The position numbers and the translations under genes are program-made. A DNA stretch of 64,000 nt from CAG-791 sp000431495 (GTDB taxonomy: Bacteria; Bacillota; Clostridia; Lachnospirales; Lachnospiraceae): NCBI GenBank assembly GCA_052117605.1, contig JBQKIT010000017.1. One strand, given 5' to 3'. Shown here in pieces: positions 48,927-57,850 of this stretch (position 1 is the first letter of the stretch; each line of letters begins with the position of its first letter). Below the pieces are notes generated by a model that was not told the DNA's origin, ran no database searches, and was given only the letters and a program-made list of their open reading frames with translations.

Positions 48927-50168
48927 ATGGCTACACTGGAAGAAAGAAAAGAGCTTGCGGCGAAGAAGCTGGAGCAGTGCGGGCAGACTCATGTACTGAA
49001 ATATTACCACACGCTGACAGAGGAAGAGAAGGACAAGCTGCTGACGCAGATCGAACAGACAGATCTGTCGGTTACGAAATATGTCCATCACAGAGAAGAG
49101 CTGTCCGGGCGAGGTGAGATTACTCCGTTAAAGGCATTGGAAATTTCGGAGATACAGAAGAGAGAAAAGGAATATCACGCCATCGGACTGGAGCAGATTC
49201 GTGCAGGAAAGGTGGCTGCGGTTCTGCTTGCCGGCGGAATGGGAACAAGACTGGGGTCTGACAATCCGAAATGCATGTATGACATCGGTCTTACGCATCC
49301 TGTTTATATCATGCAGAGACTTGTTGAGAACATGATGGATGTTGTCCATGAGGCAGGAAGATTTTTCCCGTTTTTCATTATGACAAGCGATAAAAACCAT
49401 GACGCGACGGTTTCCTTCATGAAGGAACATTCGTATTTCGGATACGATCCGGAGATGGTATTTTTCTTCCGTCAGGACATGGCACCGGCTACCGATTATG
49501 AGGGAAAGATCTATATGGAAAACCGGTTCCGTATGGCGTCCTCTCCGAACGGAAACGGCGGCTGGTTCAGTTCTATGAACAAAGCAGGTCTCCTGGATAA
49601 ACTGCATGAGCTCGGTGTAGAGTGGCTGAACTGCTTCGCGGTAGACAATGTTCTGCAGCGAATTGCAGATCCCTCCTTTATCGGTGCAACCATCGCAGAG
49701 AATTGTGTAAGCGGCGCCAAGGTTGTACGGAAGGCTGCTCCGGATGAGAAGGTCGGAGCGATGTGCCTGGAGGATGGAAAACCTTCTATTGTGGAATATT
49801 ATGAGATGACGCCGGAGCTTCTGGGCGCAAGAGATGACAACGGAAATCCTTCGTATAATTTCGGAGTGATTCTGAATTATCTCTTCCGTGAGGACAAGCT
49901 GGAAGAAATCATGAATCACAAGCTGATGCTCCATATTGTTGAGAAGAAAATTCCTTATATGGATGCAGAAGGAAGCTTTGTGAAGCCGGAATCTCCGAAC
50001 GGATATAAATTCGAAGAGCTGATTCTTGATATGGTACATGAGATGGAGTCCTGCCTTCCCTATGAAGTGGAGCGTTCCCGTGAATTTGCGCCGATCAAGA
50101 ACAAAACAGGCGTTGATTCTGTGGAGTCTGCAAGAAAGCTTTGCGAGGAAAATGGAATTAAACTATAG
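48927..50168 (+). CDS. UDPGP-family UDP-sugar pyrophosphorylase
   Basis: A 413-residue nucleotidyltransferase of the UDPGP type 1 family, which makes UDP-GlcNAc, UDP-GalNAc or UDP-glucose from UTP and the sugar 1-phosphate. The nucleotide loop reads LLAGGMGTRLGSDNPK (about 100-115), with KCMYDIGLTHPVY just after, and later GNGGWFSSMNKAGLLDKL, plus NCFAVDNVL in the uridine/sugar site. This is distinct from the bacterial GalU and GlmU families and closer to eukaryotic AGX/UAP-like enzymes. The sugar specificity is not decided by the sequence I can read. Confidence 0.88.
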   Translation: MATLEERKELAAKKLEQCGQTHVLKYYHTLTEEEKDKLLTQIEQTDLSVTKYVHHREELSGRGEITPLKALEISEIQKREKEYHAIGLEQIRAGKVAAVLLAGGMGTRLGSDNPKCMYDIGLTHPVYIMQRLVENMMDVVHEAGRFFPFFIMTSDKNHDATVSFMKEHSYFGYDPEMVFFFRQDMAPATDYEGKIYMENRFRMASSPNGNGGWFSSMNKAGLLDKLHELGVEWLNCFAVDNVLQRIADPSFIGATIAENCVSGAKVVRKAAPDEKVGAMCLEDGKPSIVEYYEMTPELLGARDDNGNPSYNFGVILNYLFREDKLEEIMNHKLMLHIVEKKIPYMDAEGSFVKPESPNGYKFEELILDMVHEMESCLPYEVERSREFAPIKNKTGVDSVESARKLCEENGIKL

Positions 50169-50205
50169 AAGAAGTGGCATTTTTTCAAAAGAATCAGCGA
50201 AAAGG

Positions 50206-50234
50206 ATGACAAATCCTGACCGTTATTGTATAGT
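50206..50234 (+). promoter_or_regulatory. promoter for the small coiled-coil gene
   Basis: ATGACA (50206-50211), 17-bp spacer, TATAGT (50229-50234), 45 bp before the next ATG. Confidence 0.55.
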
Positions 50235-50279
50235 GCTATCAGAATTTCAATTATTTCTTAAGTAAGGGAGAGTGTTACC

Positions 50280-50495
50280 ATGCCGAGAGGACGTAAGAAG
50301 AAACCGGAATCCGTAGAAGAGCAGATGCAGCTGGTACAGGCTGAGATTGAGGAGCTTTCTGCGAAATTAAAAGCGAAAAAGAAAGAAATGGCTGTTCTGG
50401 AAAAGGCGAAAAAAGCGGAAGAACAGCAGAAGCTTCTGGATGCAGTTGCAGCATCCGGTAAAAGCGTGGATGAAATCATCGGAATGCTTCAGTAA
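50280..50495 (+). CDS. small basic coiled-coil protein
   Basis: A 71-residue protein starting MPRGRKKKPESVEEQMQLVQ. A basic N-terminus leads into a Lys/Glu/Ala-rich coiled coil (about 12-55) and a short helical end (SGKSVDEIIGMLQ). GGGAGAG precedes the ATG, a promoter lies upstream and a terminator downstream, so it is a single-gene unit. I do not recognise the family. The basic head could bind nucleic acid; this is a guess. Confidence 0.7.
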   Translation: MPRGRKKKPESVEEQMQLVQAEIEELSAKLKAKKKEMAVLEKAKKAEEQQKLLDAVAASGKSVDEIIGMLQ

Positions 50496-50518
50496 TTAAG
50501 ATATGTTGCATGCGCATG

Positions 50519-50548
50519 GGCCGAGAACAGCAGTGTTCTTGGCCTTTT
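50519..50548 (+). terminator. rho-independent terminator
   Basis: An 11-bp stem (50519-50529 with 50534-50544, one wobble), 4-nt loop and TTTT, after the small coiled-coil gene. Confidence 0.8.
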
Positions 50549-50600
50549 GTGTGCCTGAAGGTGTCTGACGGAGTCAGCATCGGAGGAAGGAGATCGAATC

Positions 50601-51695
50601 ATGGAGAAAATGAAAGCGTTTCTGAAACGAAAGGATATTGAAATATCTCTTCGCAGATACGGAATTGATGCATTGGGAGCGATGGCGCAGGGGCTGTTCT
50701 GCTCTCTTTTGATCGGAACCATCATCAATACCATCGGAACACAGTTTCACATTCCGTTTCTGACGATGGCAGTGGCCACCGTCAATGATACACAGGATAC
50801 GGTGGGGTCCCTTGCATCCGCAATGAGCGGTCCTGCCATGGCGGTGGCCATTGGTTATGCGCTTCATTGTCCGCCGCTTGTTCTGTTTTCTCTGATTACG
50901 GTGGGATTTGCGTCAAATGCGCTCGGCGGTGCCGGCGGCCCGCTGGCGGTTCTTTTCGTTGCCATTGTGGCTTCGGAGATCGGAAAAGCGGTTTCCAAAG
51001 AGACGAAGATTGATATCCTTGTGACGCCGCTTGTCACCATTGCGGTTGGCGTCGGCCTTTCTGCCTGGTGGGCACCGGCCCTTGGAAAAGCGGCAATGAA
51101 GGCAGGCGCGCTGATTATGTGGGCAACGGAGCTGCAGCCGTTCCTGATGGGCGTTATGGTCTCTGTCTTTGTCGGTATTGCGCTTACTCTTCCGATTTCC
51201 TCTGCGGCAATCTGTGCAGCGCTTGGCCTCACAGGTCTTGCAGGCGGCGCAGCGGTAGCTGGGTGCAGCGCACAGATGGTCGGCTTTGCCGTGATGTCTT
51301 TCCGGGAGAATAAGTGGGGAGGTCTGATTTCCCAGGGAATCGGAACATCCATGCTTCAGATGGGAAATATTGTAAAAAATCCGCGGATCTGGATCGCGCC
51401 GATTGTGACCTCTGCGATCACGGGGCCGCTGGCAACCTGCCTGTTCCATCTTCAGATGAACGGAGCGGCTGTTTCCTCCGGTATGGGAACCTGCGGCCTG
51501 GTTGGCCAGATCGGGGTATATACCGGATGGATCAATGACATTGCGGAGGGAACCAAAGGCGCTGTGACCGCGTGGGACTGGACAGGGCTGATTCTGATTT
51601 CCTTTGTTCTTCCTGCGGTGCTTTGCCCTCTCATCAACAGCTTCCTGAAAAAGCTTGGCTGGGTGAAGGACGGAGATATGAAGCTGAACAACTGA
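50601..51695 (+). CDS. PTS EIIC-like (PfoR-type) membrane protein
   Basis: A 364-residue integral membrane protein with about nine helices. It resembles the PTS_EIIC_2/PfoR group: RRYGIDALGAMAQGLFCSLL at the start, VGFASNALGGAGGPLAVLFV, and PISSAAICAALGLTGLAGGA. No EIIA or EIIB domain is fused or adjacent, so phosphotransfer to a sugar is uncertain; PfoR relatives were named as putative regulators. GGAGGAAGGAG precedes the ATG. It is convergent with the recombinase, with a 6-bp gap and no visible terminator. Confidence 0.8.
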   Translation: MEKMKAFLKRKDIEISLRRYGIDALGAMAQGLFCSLLIGTIINTIGTQFHIPFLTMAVATVNDTQDTVGSLASAMSGPAMAVAIGYALHCPPLVLFSLITVGFASNALGGAGGPLAVLFVAIVASEIGKAVSKETKIDILVTPLVTIAVGVGLSAWWAPALGKAAMKAGALIMWATELQPFLMGVMVSVFVGIALTLPISSAAICAALGLTGLAGGAAVAGCSAQMVGFAVMSFRENKWGGLISQGIGTSMLQMGNIVKNPRIWIAPIVTSAITGPLATCLFHLQMNGAAVSSGMGTCGLVGQIGVYTGWINDIAEGTKGAVTAWDWTGLILISFVLPAVLCPLINSFLKKLGWVKDGDMKLNN

Positions 51696-51701
51696 GGAAC
51701 A

Positions 51702-52775
51702 TCAGTTATCTTCCCGGAGCTTTACAATATTGGCGGCGCGTCGTCTGCGGTCTTCCTCAATCGCTGCATAGTGCTTTCTGGTTGTGTTGACGTCCTTGTG
51801 GCCAAGGACATCTGCAACCAGATAAATATCGCCGGTTTCCCGGTACAGACTGGTTCCGTAAGTGCTGCGAAGCTTATGCGGCGTGATCTTCTTCAACGTA
51901 GTGATACGGGATGCGTATTTTTTGACAAGCTTCTCGACTGCACGCACCGTGATGCGCCGATTCTGAAGAGAGAGAAACAGTGCATTTTCGGAGCCCTCCT
52001 GCGGAATGATCTGCATTCGGGCCTCCAGATAACGGTGCAGTGCCTGCTCCACCTCATCACCGAAGTATACAATGGCATCGTATCCGCCCTTACGGTGGAC
52101 ACGGATGCCATTTTCTTCAAAATTCACATCATCCAGATCCAATCCCACACATTCACTGACTCGAATTCCGGTTCCGAGAAGAAGGGTGAGAAGAGCAGTA
52201 TCGCGTACGGCAGTTTTGTTATGAAAACGCTGCTCTGTCTTCGTCAGTCCTTCGCCGTCCTCGGCGAGATCCAGAAGTCTCGCAACCTCATTTGGCTCCA
52301 GGCGGATGATCGGCTTCTCGTGAAGCTTGGGCATCGGGATCAGGGCCGAAACATCCCGGCGGATCTGCTCAGATTGATAGAAATACTGATACATACTGCG
52401 AATGGCAGAAAGCTTGCGTGATTTCCCACGCTCATCGTTGGTATAAACCTTGCCGTTTTTGGTATAGTAAGTGGTCCAGTCAAGAAACTCTTCCAGATCC
52501 ACCTTCTGAATCTGATCCAGTACCGAGACCGGAAAATCCGGGATTTTCATTTTGGCAAGCTCGCAGTTGTTTTCATGCATGTATTCGAAAAAGACGCGAA
52601 GATCGTAGGCATAGGCGAGTCTTGTCCTTGTGCCGGTATTCTCCGAGATTCCGCGGAAAAACTGGCGGCAGAAAGAGGGGAGCTCCTTCAGAATCTCCCT
52701 CATTTTCAGCGTATTCTTTTCATCCACTTCCTGAGAATAAGTCTCAGAAGCTCCGCCATGCTGCGATTTCTGCAT
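51702..52775 (-). CDS. tyrosine recombinase (XerC/D-like)
   Basis: A 357-residue site-specific recombinase. An N-terminal SAM-like core-binding domain (about 30-150) is followed by the catalytic domain with all residues in place: Arg205 (GTGIRVSE), Lys229 (RKGG), His300 and Arg303 (PHKLRSTYG), His326 (LGHKD) and Tyr336 (RKHYAAI). It is larger than XerC/D by an N-terminal stretch. No excisionase, att repeat or phage gene is nearby, so a chromosomal housekeeping recombinase is more likely than an element integrase. AAAGGA precedes the start. Confidence 0.9.
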   Translation of the reverse strand: MQKSQHGGASETYSQEVDEKNTLKMREILKELPSFCRQFFRGISENTGTRTRLAYAYDLRVFFEYMHENNCELAKMKIPDFPVSVLDQIQKVDLEEFLDWTTYYTKNGKVYTNDERGKSRKLSAIRSMYQYFYQSEQIRRDVSALIPMPKLHEKPIIRLEPNEVARLLDLAEDGEGLTKTEQRFHNKTAVRDTALLTLLLGTGIRVSECVGLDLDDVNFEENGIRVHRKGGYDAIVYFGDEVEQALHRYLEARMQIIPQEGSENALFLSLQNRRITVRAVEKLVKKYASRITTLKKITPHKLRSTYGTSLYRETGDIYLVADVLGHKDVNTTRKHYAAIEEDRRRRAANIVKLREDN

Positions 52776-52804
52776 GCTGTCAATATCCTTTCTGACTGCG
52801 AAAA

Positions 52805-53887
52805 CTATCTTTCATCCTTTAATTTGGAGTAAGAGGTGATGTATGCGATTCGATCCGCCTTTGCATGCTCTGCGGAAAGCGGCGGTACATTTCCCTGAAC
52901 CCGGGCGAGCATTGCCGCGCGGCAGCCCTTCTCGAGGACCATGGCGGCAGCCTCCACATCCTCTGCAGAAGCACCGGTGCAAACAGCTCCCTTGCCGCGG
53001 ATTAAAACGGCATTTCTGTCCCTCAAAGCTTCCTGAATTTCATCCTTGTCTGCGGACTCCTCAAGGATCGGAAGATCCGTTCCGGCAATCTGCGCCTGAT
53101 CGTCGAGATACGGATAGAGCATCGGTACGGCAATCTTGCTTGCTGACATCGTGAACGGGGCCCTGGAAAGAGCGGTAAACGGAGCACCGCCGTATCCGCC
53201 CTCTGAAATCTCATAATAACGGGAAAGATCGCTGCCAAGAGAATCCTCCTCTGCGATTTCTTCGTCGGTCGGAAGGATAAGGCCGTAGGCAAGGCTCATC
53301 CGGATCAATGAACGGTAGCGGGCACGGGAAAGATCCTCCAGGGCGTGCGCAATGGCAAACGCATTGTCATAATCGGTTCCAAGGCATTCTGCCCCGTGAT
53401 TCGCCATGAGAAGAGCAGAAGAGGAGGGAGCGCCGGAGATTGCTTCGATTACATTCCGGCTGAGCTCCTGCGAACCATTGGGGCCATATCCTGCGGTAGG
53501 AACAACGGGACCCAGTAATGCTTCAAAGGAAGATGATTTGGGAACTTCAAGCACGGTATCACCCAGAATGCTGAGAGCGGATGCATAATTCTGGTGCGTG
53601 TGAATGACAAAATTCACCTCCGGCCGCAGTTTATAGGCATCCGCATGGATCCATTTCTCACTGGAGGGCTTAACACTTCCTTCGTAGGAGCAGTCCTCAA
53701 TATTGGTAATCACGATCTGGTCGGGCGTCAGATCCTCATATGCGCGGCCGCTGGGGGTGATCACGAACTGTGTGTCACTGATTCTTGCGCTGATATTTCC
53801 CCAGGTCCTTGCAATCAATCCGGATTCCGACAATTCCAGTCCTGCCCGGATAACGAGCTCTCTGGCTTCCAGCAATTCATACGCCAT
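52805..53887 (-). CDS. class II aldolase/adducin family protein with a degenerate second domain
   Basis: A 360-residue protein. Residues 1-205 are a class II aldolase (fuculose/ribulose-phosphate type) with GNISARI, PSG, Glu77 in SSEKWIH, and the zinc ligands His96 and His98 (HTHQN) and His164 (ANHGAE). Residues about 250-335 repeat the second half of the fold (AVLIRGKGAVCTG), but the zinc His is replaced by Lys299, so this part should be non-catalytic. The start at 53887 has AGGAGGT 5 nt upstream. It is divergent from the xylulokinase-type gene, so it probably acts on a ketose phosphate made by that kinase; the exact sugar is unknown. Confidence 0.87.
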   Translation of the reverse strand: MAYELLEARELVIRAGLELSESGLIARTWGNISARISDTQFVITPSGRAYEDLTPDQIVITNIEDCSYEGSVKPSSEKWIHADAYKLRPEVNFVIHTHQNYASALSILGDTVLEVPKSSSFEALLGPVVPTAGYGPNGSQELSRNVIEAISGAPSSSALLMANHGAECLGTDYDNAFAIAHALEDLSRARYRSLIRMSLAYGLILPTDEEIAEEDSLGSDLSRYYEISEGGYGGAPFTALSRAPFTMSASKIAVPMLYPYLDDQAQIAGTDLPILEESADKDEIQEALRDRNAVLIRGKGAVCTGASAEDVEAAAMVLEKGCRAAMLARVQGNVPPLSAEHAKADRIAYITSYSKLKDER

Positions 53888-54294
53888 ACGATACCTCCTG
53901 TATGTTTCGACCTTTTGTGTGGCAAACAATGTATCTTCTGATAGTCCTAATGAATGAAACGATATCAACAAGCATAGCACGCATTTCCGCCAAAATGAAT
54001 CCCAAAAGCAGGATTGACTGAAATGGTCATTGATATTGACCGAAACGATACCATGTAAGAATATTGCCTCCAGCTGTTGACCGATATGATCAATACTGAC
54101 CAATTTGGTCATCGTAAAGAATAAGAGCAAAACACACTTGTTTCAGCTGTGTTTTTTCGAAGCGAGACAGAAACGCAATTTTTGAAGAAAGATCCGCAGA
54201 AACCTGCATTGACTTTCAAATCGCTATTTTTCATAATATTTTTAATAGAATAATGCGCACTGAGGATGCGCTTTTATTAAGGAGGATACGTCAT
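53888..54294. promoter_or_regulatory. 407-bp divergent control region between aldolase and sugar kinase
   Basis: A non-coding AT-rich region. It contains inverted repeats of a TGACC/GGTCA half-site: GGTCA-N7-TGACC (54025-54041), TTGACC-N5-GATCAA (54077-54093) and a perfect TGACCA-ATT-TGGTCA (54097-54111). A hairpin AAAACACA-N11-TGTGTTTT lies at 54129-54155. The kinase promoter is TTGACT (54209-54214), 17 bp, CATAAT (54232-54237), and its leader holds a small GCGCA/TGCGC hairpin (54255-54271). No clear minus-strand promoter was found. Confidence 0.65.
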
Positions 54295-55767
54295 ATGCTG
54301 TACATTGGTGTTGATCTTGGTACCTCTGCCGTGAAGCTTCTTCTGATGAAGGAGGACGGCACAATCGAGAATATTGTATCGAAGGAATATCCGCTCTTTT
54401 TCCCTCATCCCGGATGGTCCGAGCAGAAGCCCGAGGATTGGCTCTCTGCCGTGAAGGAAGGAATCAGGGAGCTGACTGCAAACTGTGACAGGACTCAGGT
54501 CGCAGGAATCGGTGCCGGCGGACAGATGCACGGGTTGGTTGCACTGGATGCAGACGACAAGGTCCTCCGTCCCGCTATTTTGTGGAATGACGGCCGCAGC
54601 CAGGAAGAGACCGATTACCTTAACAATGAGATCGGAAAGGAGAAGCTGACGGAGTATACCGGAAACATTGCTTTTGCCGGCTTTACCGCACCGAAGATTC
54701 TCTGGATGAGAAATCATGAGCCGGAGCTGTTTGCAAGAATTGCCAAGGTGATGCTTCCGAAGGACTACATCAACTATATGCTGTCCGGCGTTAACTGCAC
54801 GGATTATTCGGATGCTTCCGGAATGCTTCTTCTGGATGTGAAGAATAAGTGCTGGAGCAAGCCGATGCTTGAAATCTGTGGTATTACGGAAGAGATGATG
54901 CCGAAGCTCTACGAGTCCTATGAAGCAGTAGGTACCCTGAAGCCTGAGATTGCTGAGGAGCTTGGCCTTCCTGAAAGCGTCAAGGTTGTGGCAGGTGCCG
55001 GTGATAACGCAGCTGCTGCCATTGGTACGGCAACCGTAGGAAACGGAGCCTGCAACATTTCACTTGGAACCTCCGGTACAATTTTCATCTCCTCCGATAC
55101 CTTTGGTGTAGACAGCGGAAATGCACTTCACGCATTTGCACACGCAGACGGTGGCTTCCATCTGATGGGCTGCATGCTTTCTGCAGCCTCCTGCAACAAG
55201 TGGTTTATGGATGAGATTCTCCGCACAAAGGATTATCCTGCAGAGCAGAAGGGAATCACGGATGATAAGCTTGGCTGCAATCATGTGTATTATCTGCCTT
55301 ATCTGATGGGTGAGCGCGCTCCGCACAATGATCCTGCTGCACGCAGCTGCTTCATCGGCATGACAATGGACACCACGCGTGAGGACATGACGCAGGCTGT
55401 TCTGGAAGGCGTTGCCTTCGGAATCCGCGATTCTCTCGAGGCAGCAAAGAAGCTCGGAATTGAGATTCATTCGAGCATGATCTGCGGCGGCGGAGCAAAG
55501 AGCCCTCTTTGGAAGAAGATTTTTGCGAACGTTCTGAATCTTGAGCTTACGACTCCTGAGACGGAGCAGGGTCCCGGATACGGCGGAGCCATTCTTGCTG
55601 CAGTAGCCTGCGGCGAGTATCCGACGGTCAAGGATGCCGTTTCCCGCCTTGTCAAGACAACGGACAAGGTAGAGCCGGACGCAGAGATTGCTGCGAAGTA
55701 TGAGCAGAAGTATCAGACCTACCGGAAGCTCTATCCTGCACTGAAGGGAATCTTCCCGGAGCTGTAA
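54295..55767 (+). CDS. xylB: xylulokinase-type FGGY carbohydrate kinase
   Basis: A 490-residue FGGY kinase. It starts MLYIGVDLGTSAVKLLLMKE, has IGAGGQMHGLVALD (typical of xylulokinase), PAILWNDGRSQEET, GAGDNAAAAIGT, NISLGTSGTIFI and GGGAKSPLWKKIFANV. Xylulokinases make D-xylulose 5-phosphate. The start at 54295 has AAGGAGGA 8 nt upstream. The divergent class II aldolase and absence of xylA in the window leave open whether the true substrate is xylulose or another ketose. A strong terminator follows. Confidence 0.88.
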   Translation: MLYIGVDLGTSAVKLLLMKEDGTIENIVSKEYPLFFPHPGWSEQKPEDWLSAVKEGIRELTANCDRTQVAGIGAGGQMHGLVALDADDKVLRPAILWNDGRSQEETDYLNNEIGKEKLTEYTGNIAFAGFTAPKILWMRNHEPELFARIAKVMLPKDYINYMLSGVNCTDYSDASGMLLLDVKNKCWSKPMLEICGITEEMMPKLYESYEAVGTLKPEIAEELGLPESVKVVAGAGDNAAAAIGTATVGNGACNISLGTSGTIFISSDTFGVDSGNALHAFAHADGGFHLMGCMLSAASCNKWFMDEILRTKDYPAEQKGITDDKLGCNHVYYLPYLMGERAPHNDPAARSCFIGMTMDTTREDMTQAVLEGVAFGIRDSLEAAKKLGIEIHSSMICGGGAKSPLWKKIFANVLNLELTTPETEQGPGYGGAILAAVACGEYPTVKDAVSRLVKTTDKVEPDAEIAAKYEQKYQTYRKLYPALKGIFPEL

Positions 55768-55810
55768 ACGAAGCCGCTCATTGAAAAATCATTGAATATG
55801 GGAACAGGAA

Positions 55811-55840
55811 GCCGTCGGGGAATTTTCCCCGGCGGTTTTT
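55811..55840 (+). terminator. rho-independent terminator after xylB
   Basis: A GC-rich 9-bp stem (55812-55820 with 55827-55835, one wobble), 6-nt loop and TTTTT. Confidence 0.9.
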
Positions 55841-55878
55841 CATGGGCGCGTCCTTTTTATATGAAACTTTATATTTTC

Positions 55879-55907
55879 TTAACTAAGAGACGGAAAAACG
55901 ATATGAT
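55879..55907 (+). promoter_or_regulatory. promoter for the AI-2E family gene
   Basis: TTAACT (55879-55884), 17-bp spacer, TATGAT (55902-55907), about 100 bp before the start codon. Confidence 0.6.
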
Positions 55908-56005
55908 ATACTTACAAGGATAGCTTTGTACCTGTGCCGATTCCGGAACCGGTGAAGTACAGGAGAAGATCATTCACAAATCTATAGACGAAGGAGCTTT
56001 TCTGA

Positions 56006-57388
56006 ATGAAATATAAGCCTGACCGCAAACAGATTACCTGGGGAATCACATGCTTCCTGACGCTGGTTGCCTGCGTTATTTTTATCTACCTGGTCTATAA
56101 CGGGAGAAATTTCCTGCAGGCATTCAATACCATCATGGCAAGCCTTGCGCCGATTCTGTTCGGTATCATGATTGCTTTTATTCTGAATCCGGTCATGATA
56201 TTTGTGGAGAAAAAGATTCTGGCACCGATTTACCGTCATTACGGAATTGATGTATGGAGCAAGGACCAGAAAAAGAAGAAGATGGAAATGCGGAAGATTT
56301 CCGTTGCCATCACCATTCTGTTCTTTGTTGCAATCCTTGCGACGATGATGGCAATCGTGCTTCCGCAGCTTGTTCGAAGCATCCAGACGATTTTCAAAAA
56401 CCTCACGATCTATGAGCGGAACATGCTGGCGTTCTTCGATCAGCTGTCGAAAACCAATCCTCAGATCCGGGATCAGATTAACCTGGTGATCACGGAAGCG
56501 GAGAATGCTCTGGAGAGCTTTTACAACAACAACATCGCTGCGAATATGGAAGACATCATTCAGCAGGTAACCAGCCAGGTGTACTCCATCGGAAAAGGGA
56601 TTTTCAATTTCATCATCGGAATCATTGTTTCCCTCTATCTGTTATATACAAAGGATACTCTCTGCGGACAGGGGAAGAAGGTTGCCTATGCGATGTTTAA
56701 TGAACGCTGGGCAAATGAGGTGGTTGGCATCTGCCGTTACATCAATCACACCTTTGTCGGCTTTATCACCGGTAAGATTCTGGACTCTTTTATCATTGGC
56801 GTTCTGTGCTTCATTGCGACCCAGTTCATGCTCCATACGCCGTTTCCGGTTTTGGTGTCCTTTATCGTTGGATTTACCAATATCATTCCGTTCTTCGGTC
56901 CGTTCATCGGCGCAGCGGTCGGCGGTATCATTGTATTCATGATCAATCCGCTGGATGCACTGTGGTTTGTCATCCTGTGCCTGATTCTTCAGACCTTTGA
57001 CGGCTATATTCTCGGGCCGAAGATCCTGGGAGATTCCACGGGACTTTCGAATTTCTGGGTTATTTTTGCCATTATGCTGTTCGGCGGACTCTGGGGAGTT
57101 CCCGGATGGGTCATCGGTGTACCGCTGTTTGCGGTCATTTACTCCACAATCGCCCGTCTCGTCAACCACTCGCTTCGCCTGCACGGGAAGACGACGGATT
57201 CCGAGCACATGCAGGATGTGGCATACTATGAGGAAAACAACGAGCGGATGGTTGGTGATACGACAGCAACCGGATATAATGCAAACCGGAAGGAGACCAA
57301 TTCGTGGGCCAGAGCGCTTGGCATTGACCCCGAGGCCCGCGCTGTCCGAAAAAAAGAAAAGAGTGAGAAGAAAGAAGAGCGGCAATGA
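56006..57388 (+). CDS. AI-2E family transporter
   Basis: A 460-residue membrane protein of the AI-2E (TqsA/PerM) family with about eight helices. Typical parts are SLAPILFGIMIAFILNP, the soluble helical stretch at about 110-190, VSFIVGFTNIIPFFGPFIGA (the most conserved motif) and FDGYILGPKILGDSTGLSNF. A charged tail of about 65 residues ends in a Lys/Glu run. Despite the family name, transport of autoinducer-2 is only one of several proposed roles, including sodium/proton exchange. Overlaps dtd by 4 bp. Confidence 0.92.
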   Translation: MKYKPDRKQITWGITCFLTLVACVIFIYLVYNGRNFLQAFNTIMASLAPILFGIMIAFILNPVMIFVEKKILAPIYRHYGIDVWSKDQKKKKMEMRKISVAITILFFVAILATMMAIVLPQLVRSIQTIFKNLTIYERNMLAFFDQLSKTNPQIRDQINLVITEAENALESFYNNNIAANMEDIIQQVTSQVYSIGKGIFNFIIGIIVSLYLLYTKDTLCGQGKKVAYAMFNERWANEVVGICRYINHTFVGFITGKILDSFIIGVLCFIATQFMLHTPFPVLVSFIVGFTNIIPFFGPFIGAAVGGIIVFMINPLDALWFVILCLILQTFDGYILGPKILGDSTGLSNFWVIFAIMLFGGLWGVPGWVIGVPLFAVIYSTIARLVNHSLRLHGKTTDSEHMQDVAYYEENNERMVGDTTATGYNANRKETNSWARALGIDPEARAVRKKEKSEKKEERQ

Positions 57389-57843
57389 GATTTGTCATTC
57401 AGCGTGTACAGCACGCAAGTGTTACAGTAGATAACGAAACGGTCGGAAGCATCGGAAAGGGATTTCTGGTTCTGATCGGAGTGGAAGATTCCGATACCAG
57501 GGAGCTGGCAGATCGTATGATTTCGAAGATGATCCATCTTCGGATTTTTGAGGACACCGCAGGCAAAACAAACTGCAATCTGGCTTCCGTGAACGGATCG
57601 CTTCTTCTGGTATCGCAGTTTACGCTTTACGCAGACTGCCACCATGGAAACCGTCCATCCTTTATTCGTGCCGGAAAGCCCGATTTTGCCAATGAGCTGT
57701 ATGAATATATCATTGAAAAATGTAAGGAATCGGTTCCTGTCGTAGAGCACGGCATCTTCGGCGCGGACATGAAGGTAGATCTTCGGAATGACGGGCCATT
57801 TACCATCGTTCTGGATTCCGATGAAATTTTTCCAAACGGGTGA
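57385..57843 (+). CDS. dtd: D-aminoacyl-tRNA deacylase
   Basis: DTD hydrolyses D-aminoacyl-tRNA and prevents misincorporation. The 152 residues begin MRFVIQRVQHASVTVDNETV, carry the cross-subunit active-site motif LLVSQFTLYADC and end with the GP motif in LRNDGPFTIVLDS. The start overlaps the preceding gene (ATGA), which indicates co-transcription. Confidence 0.95.
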   Translation: MRFVIQRVQHASVTVDNETVGSIGKGFLVLIGVEDSDTRELADRMISKMIHLRIFEDTAGKTNCNLASVNGSLLLVSQFTLYADCHHGNRPSFIRAGKPDFANELYEYIIEKCKESVPVVEHGIFGADMKVDLRNDGPFTIVLDSDEIFPNG

Positions 57844-57850
57844 ATGCAGA

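Noticed and set aside
51702..52775. Integrase of a prophage or conjugative element
   Set aside because: No phage, transfer, excisionase or att-like repeats within several kb on either side; neighbours are metabolic and their composition is uniform.
53888..54130. 81-residue N-terminal extension of the aldolase frame
   Set aside because: It lies over the operator region, is rich in Cys/Phe/Trp without family match, and the start at 53887 has AGGAGGT at proper spacing.
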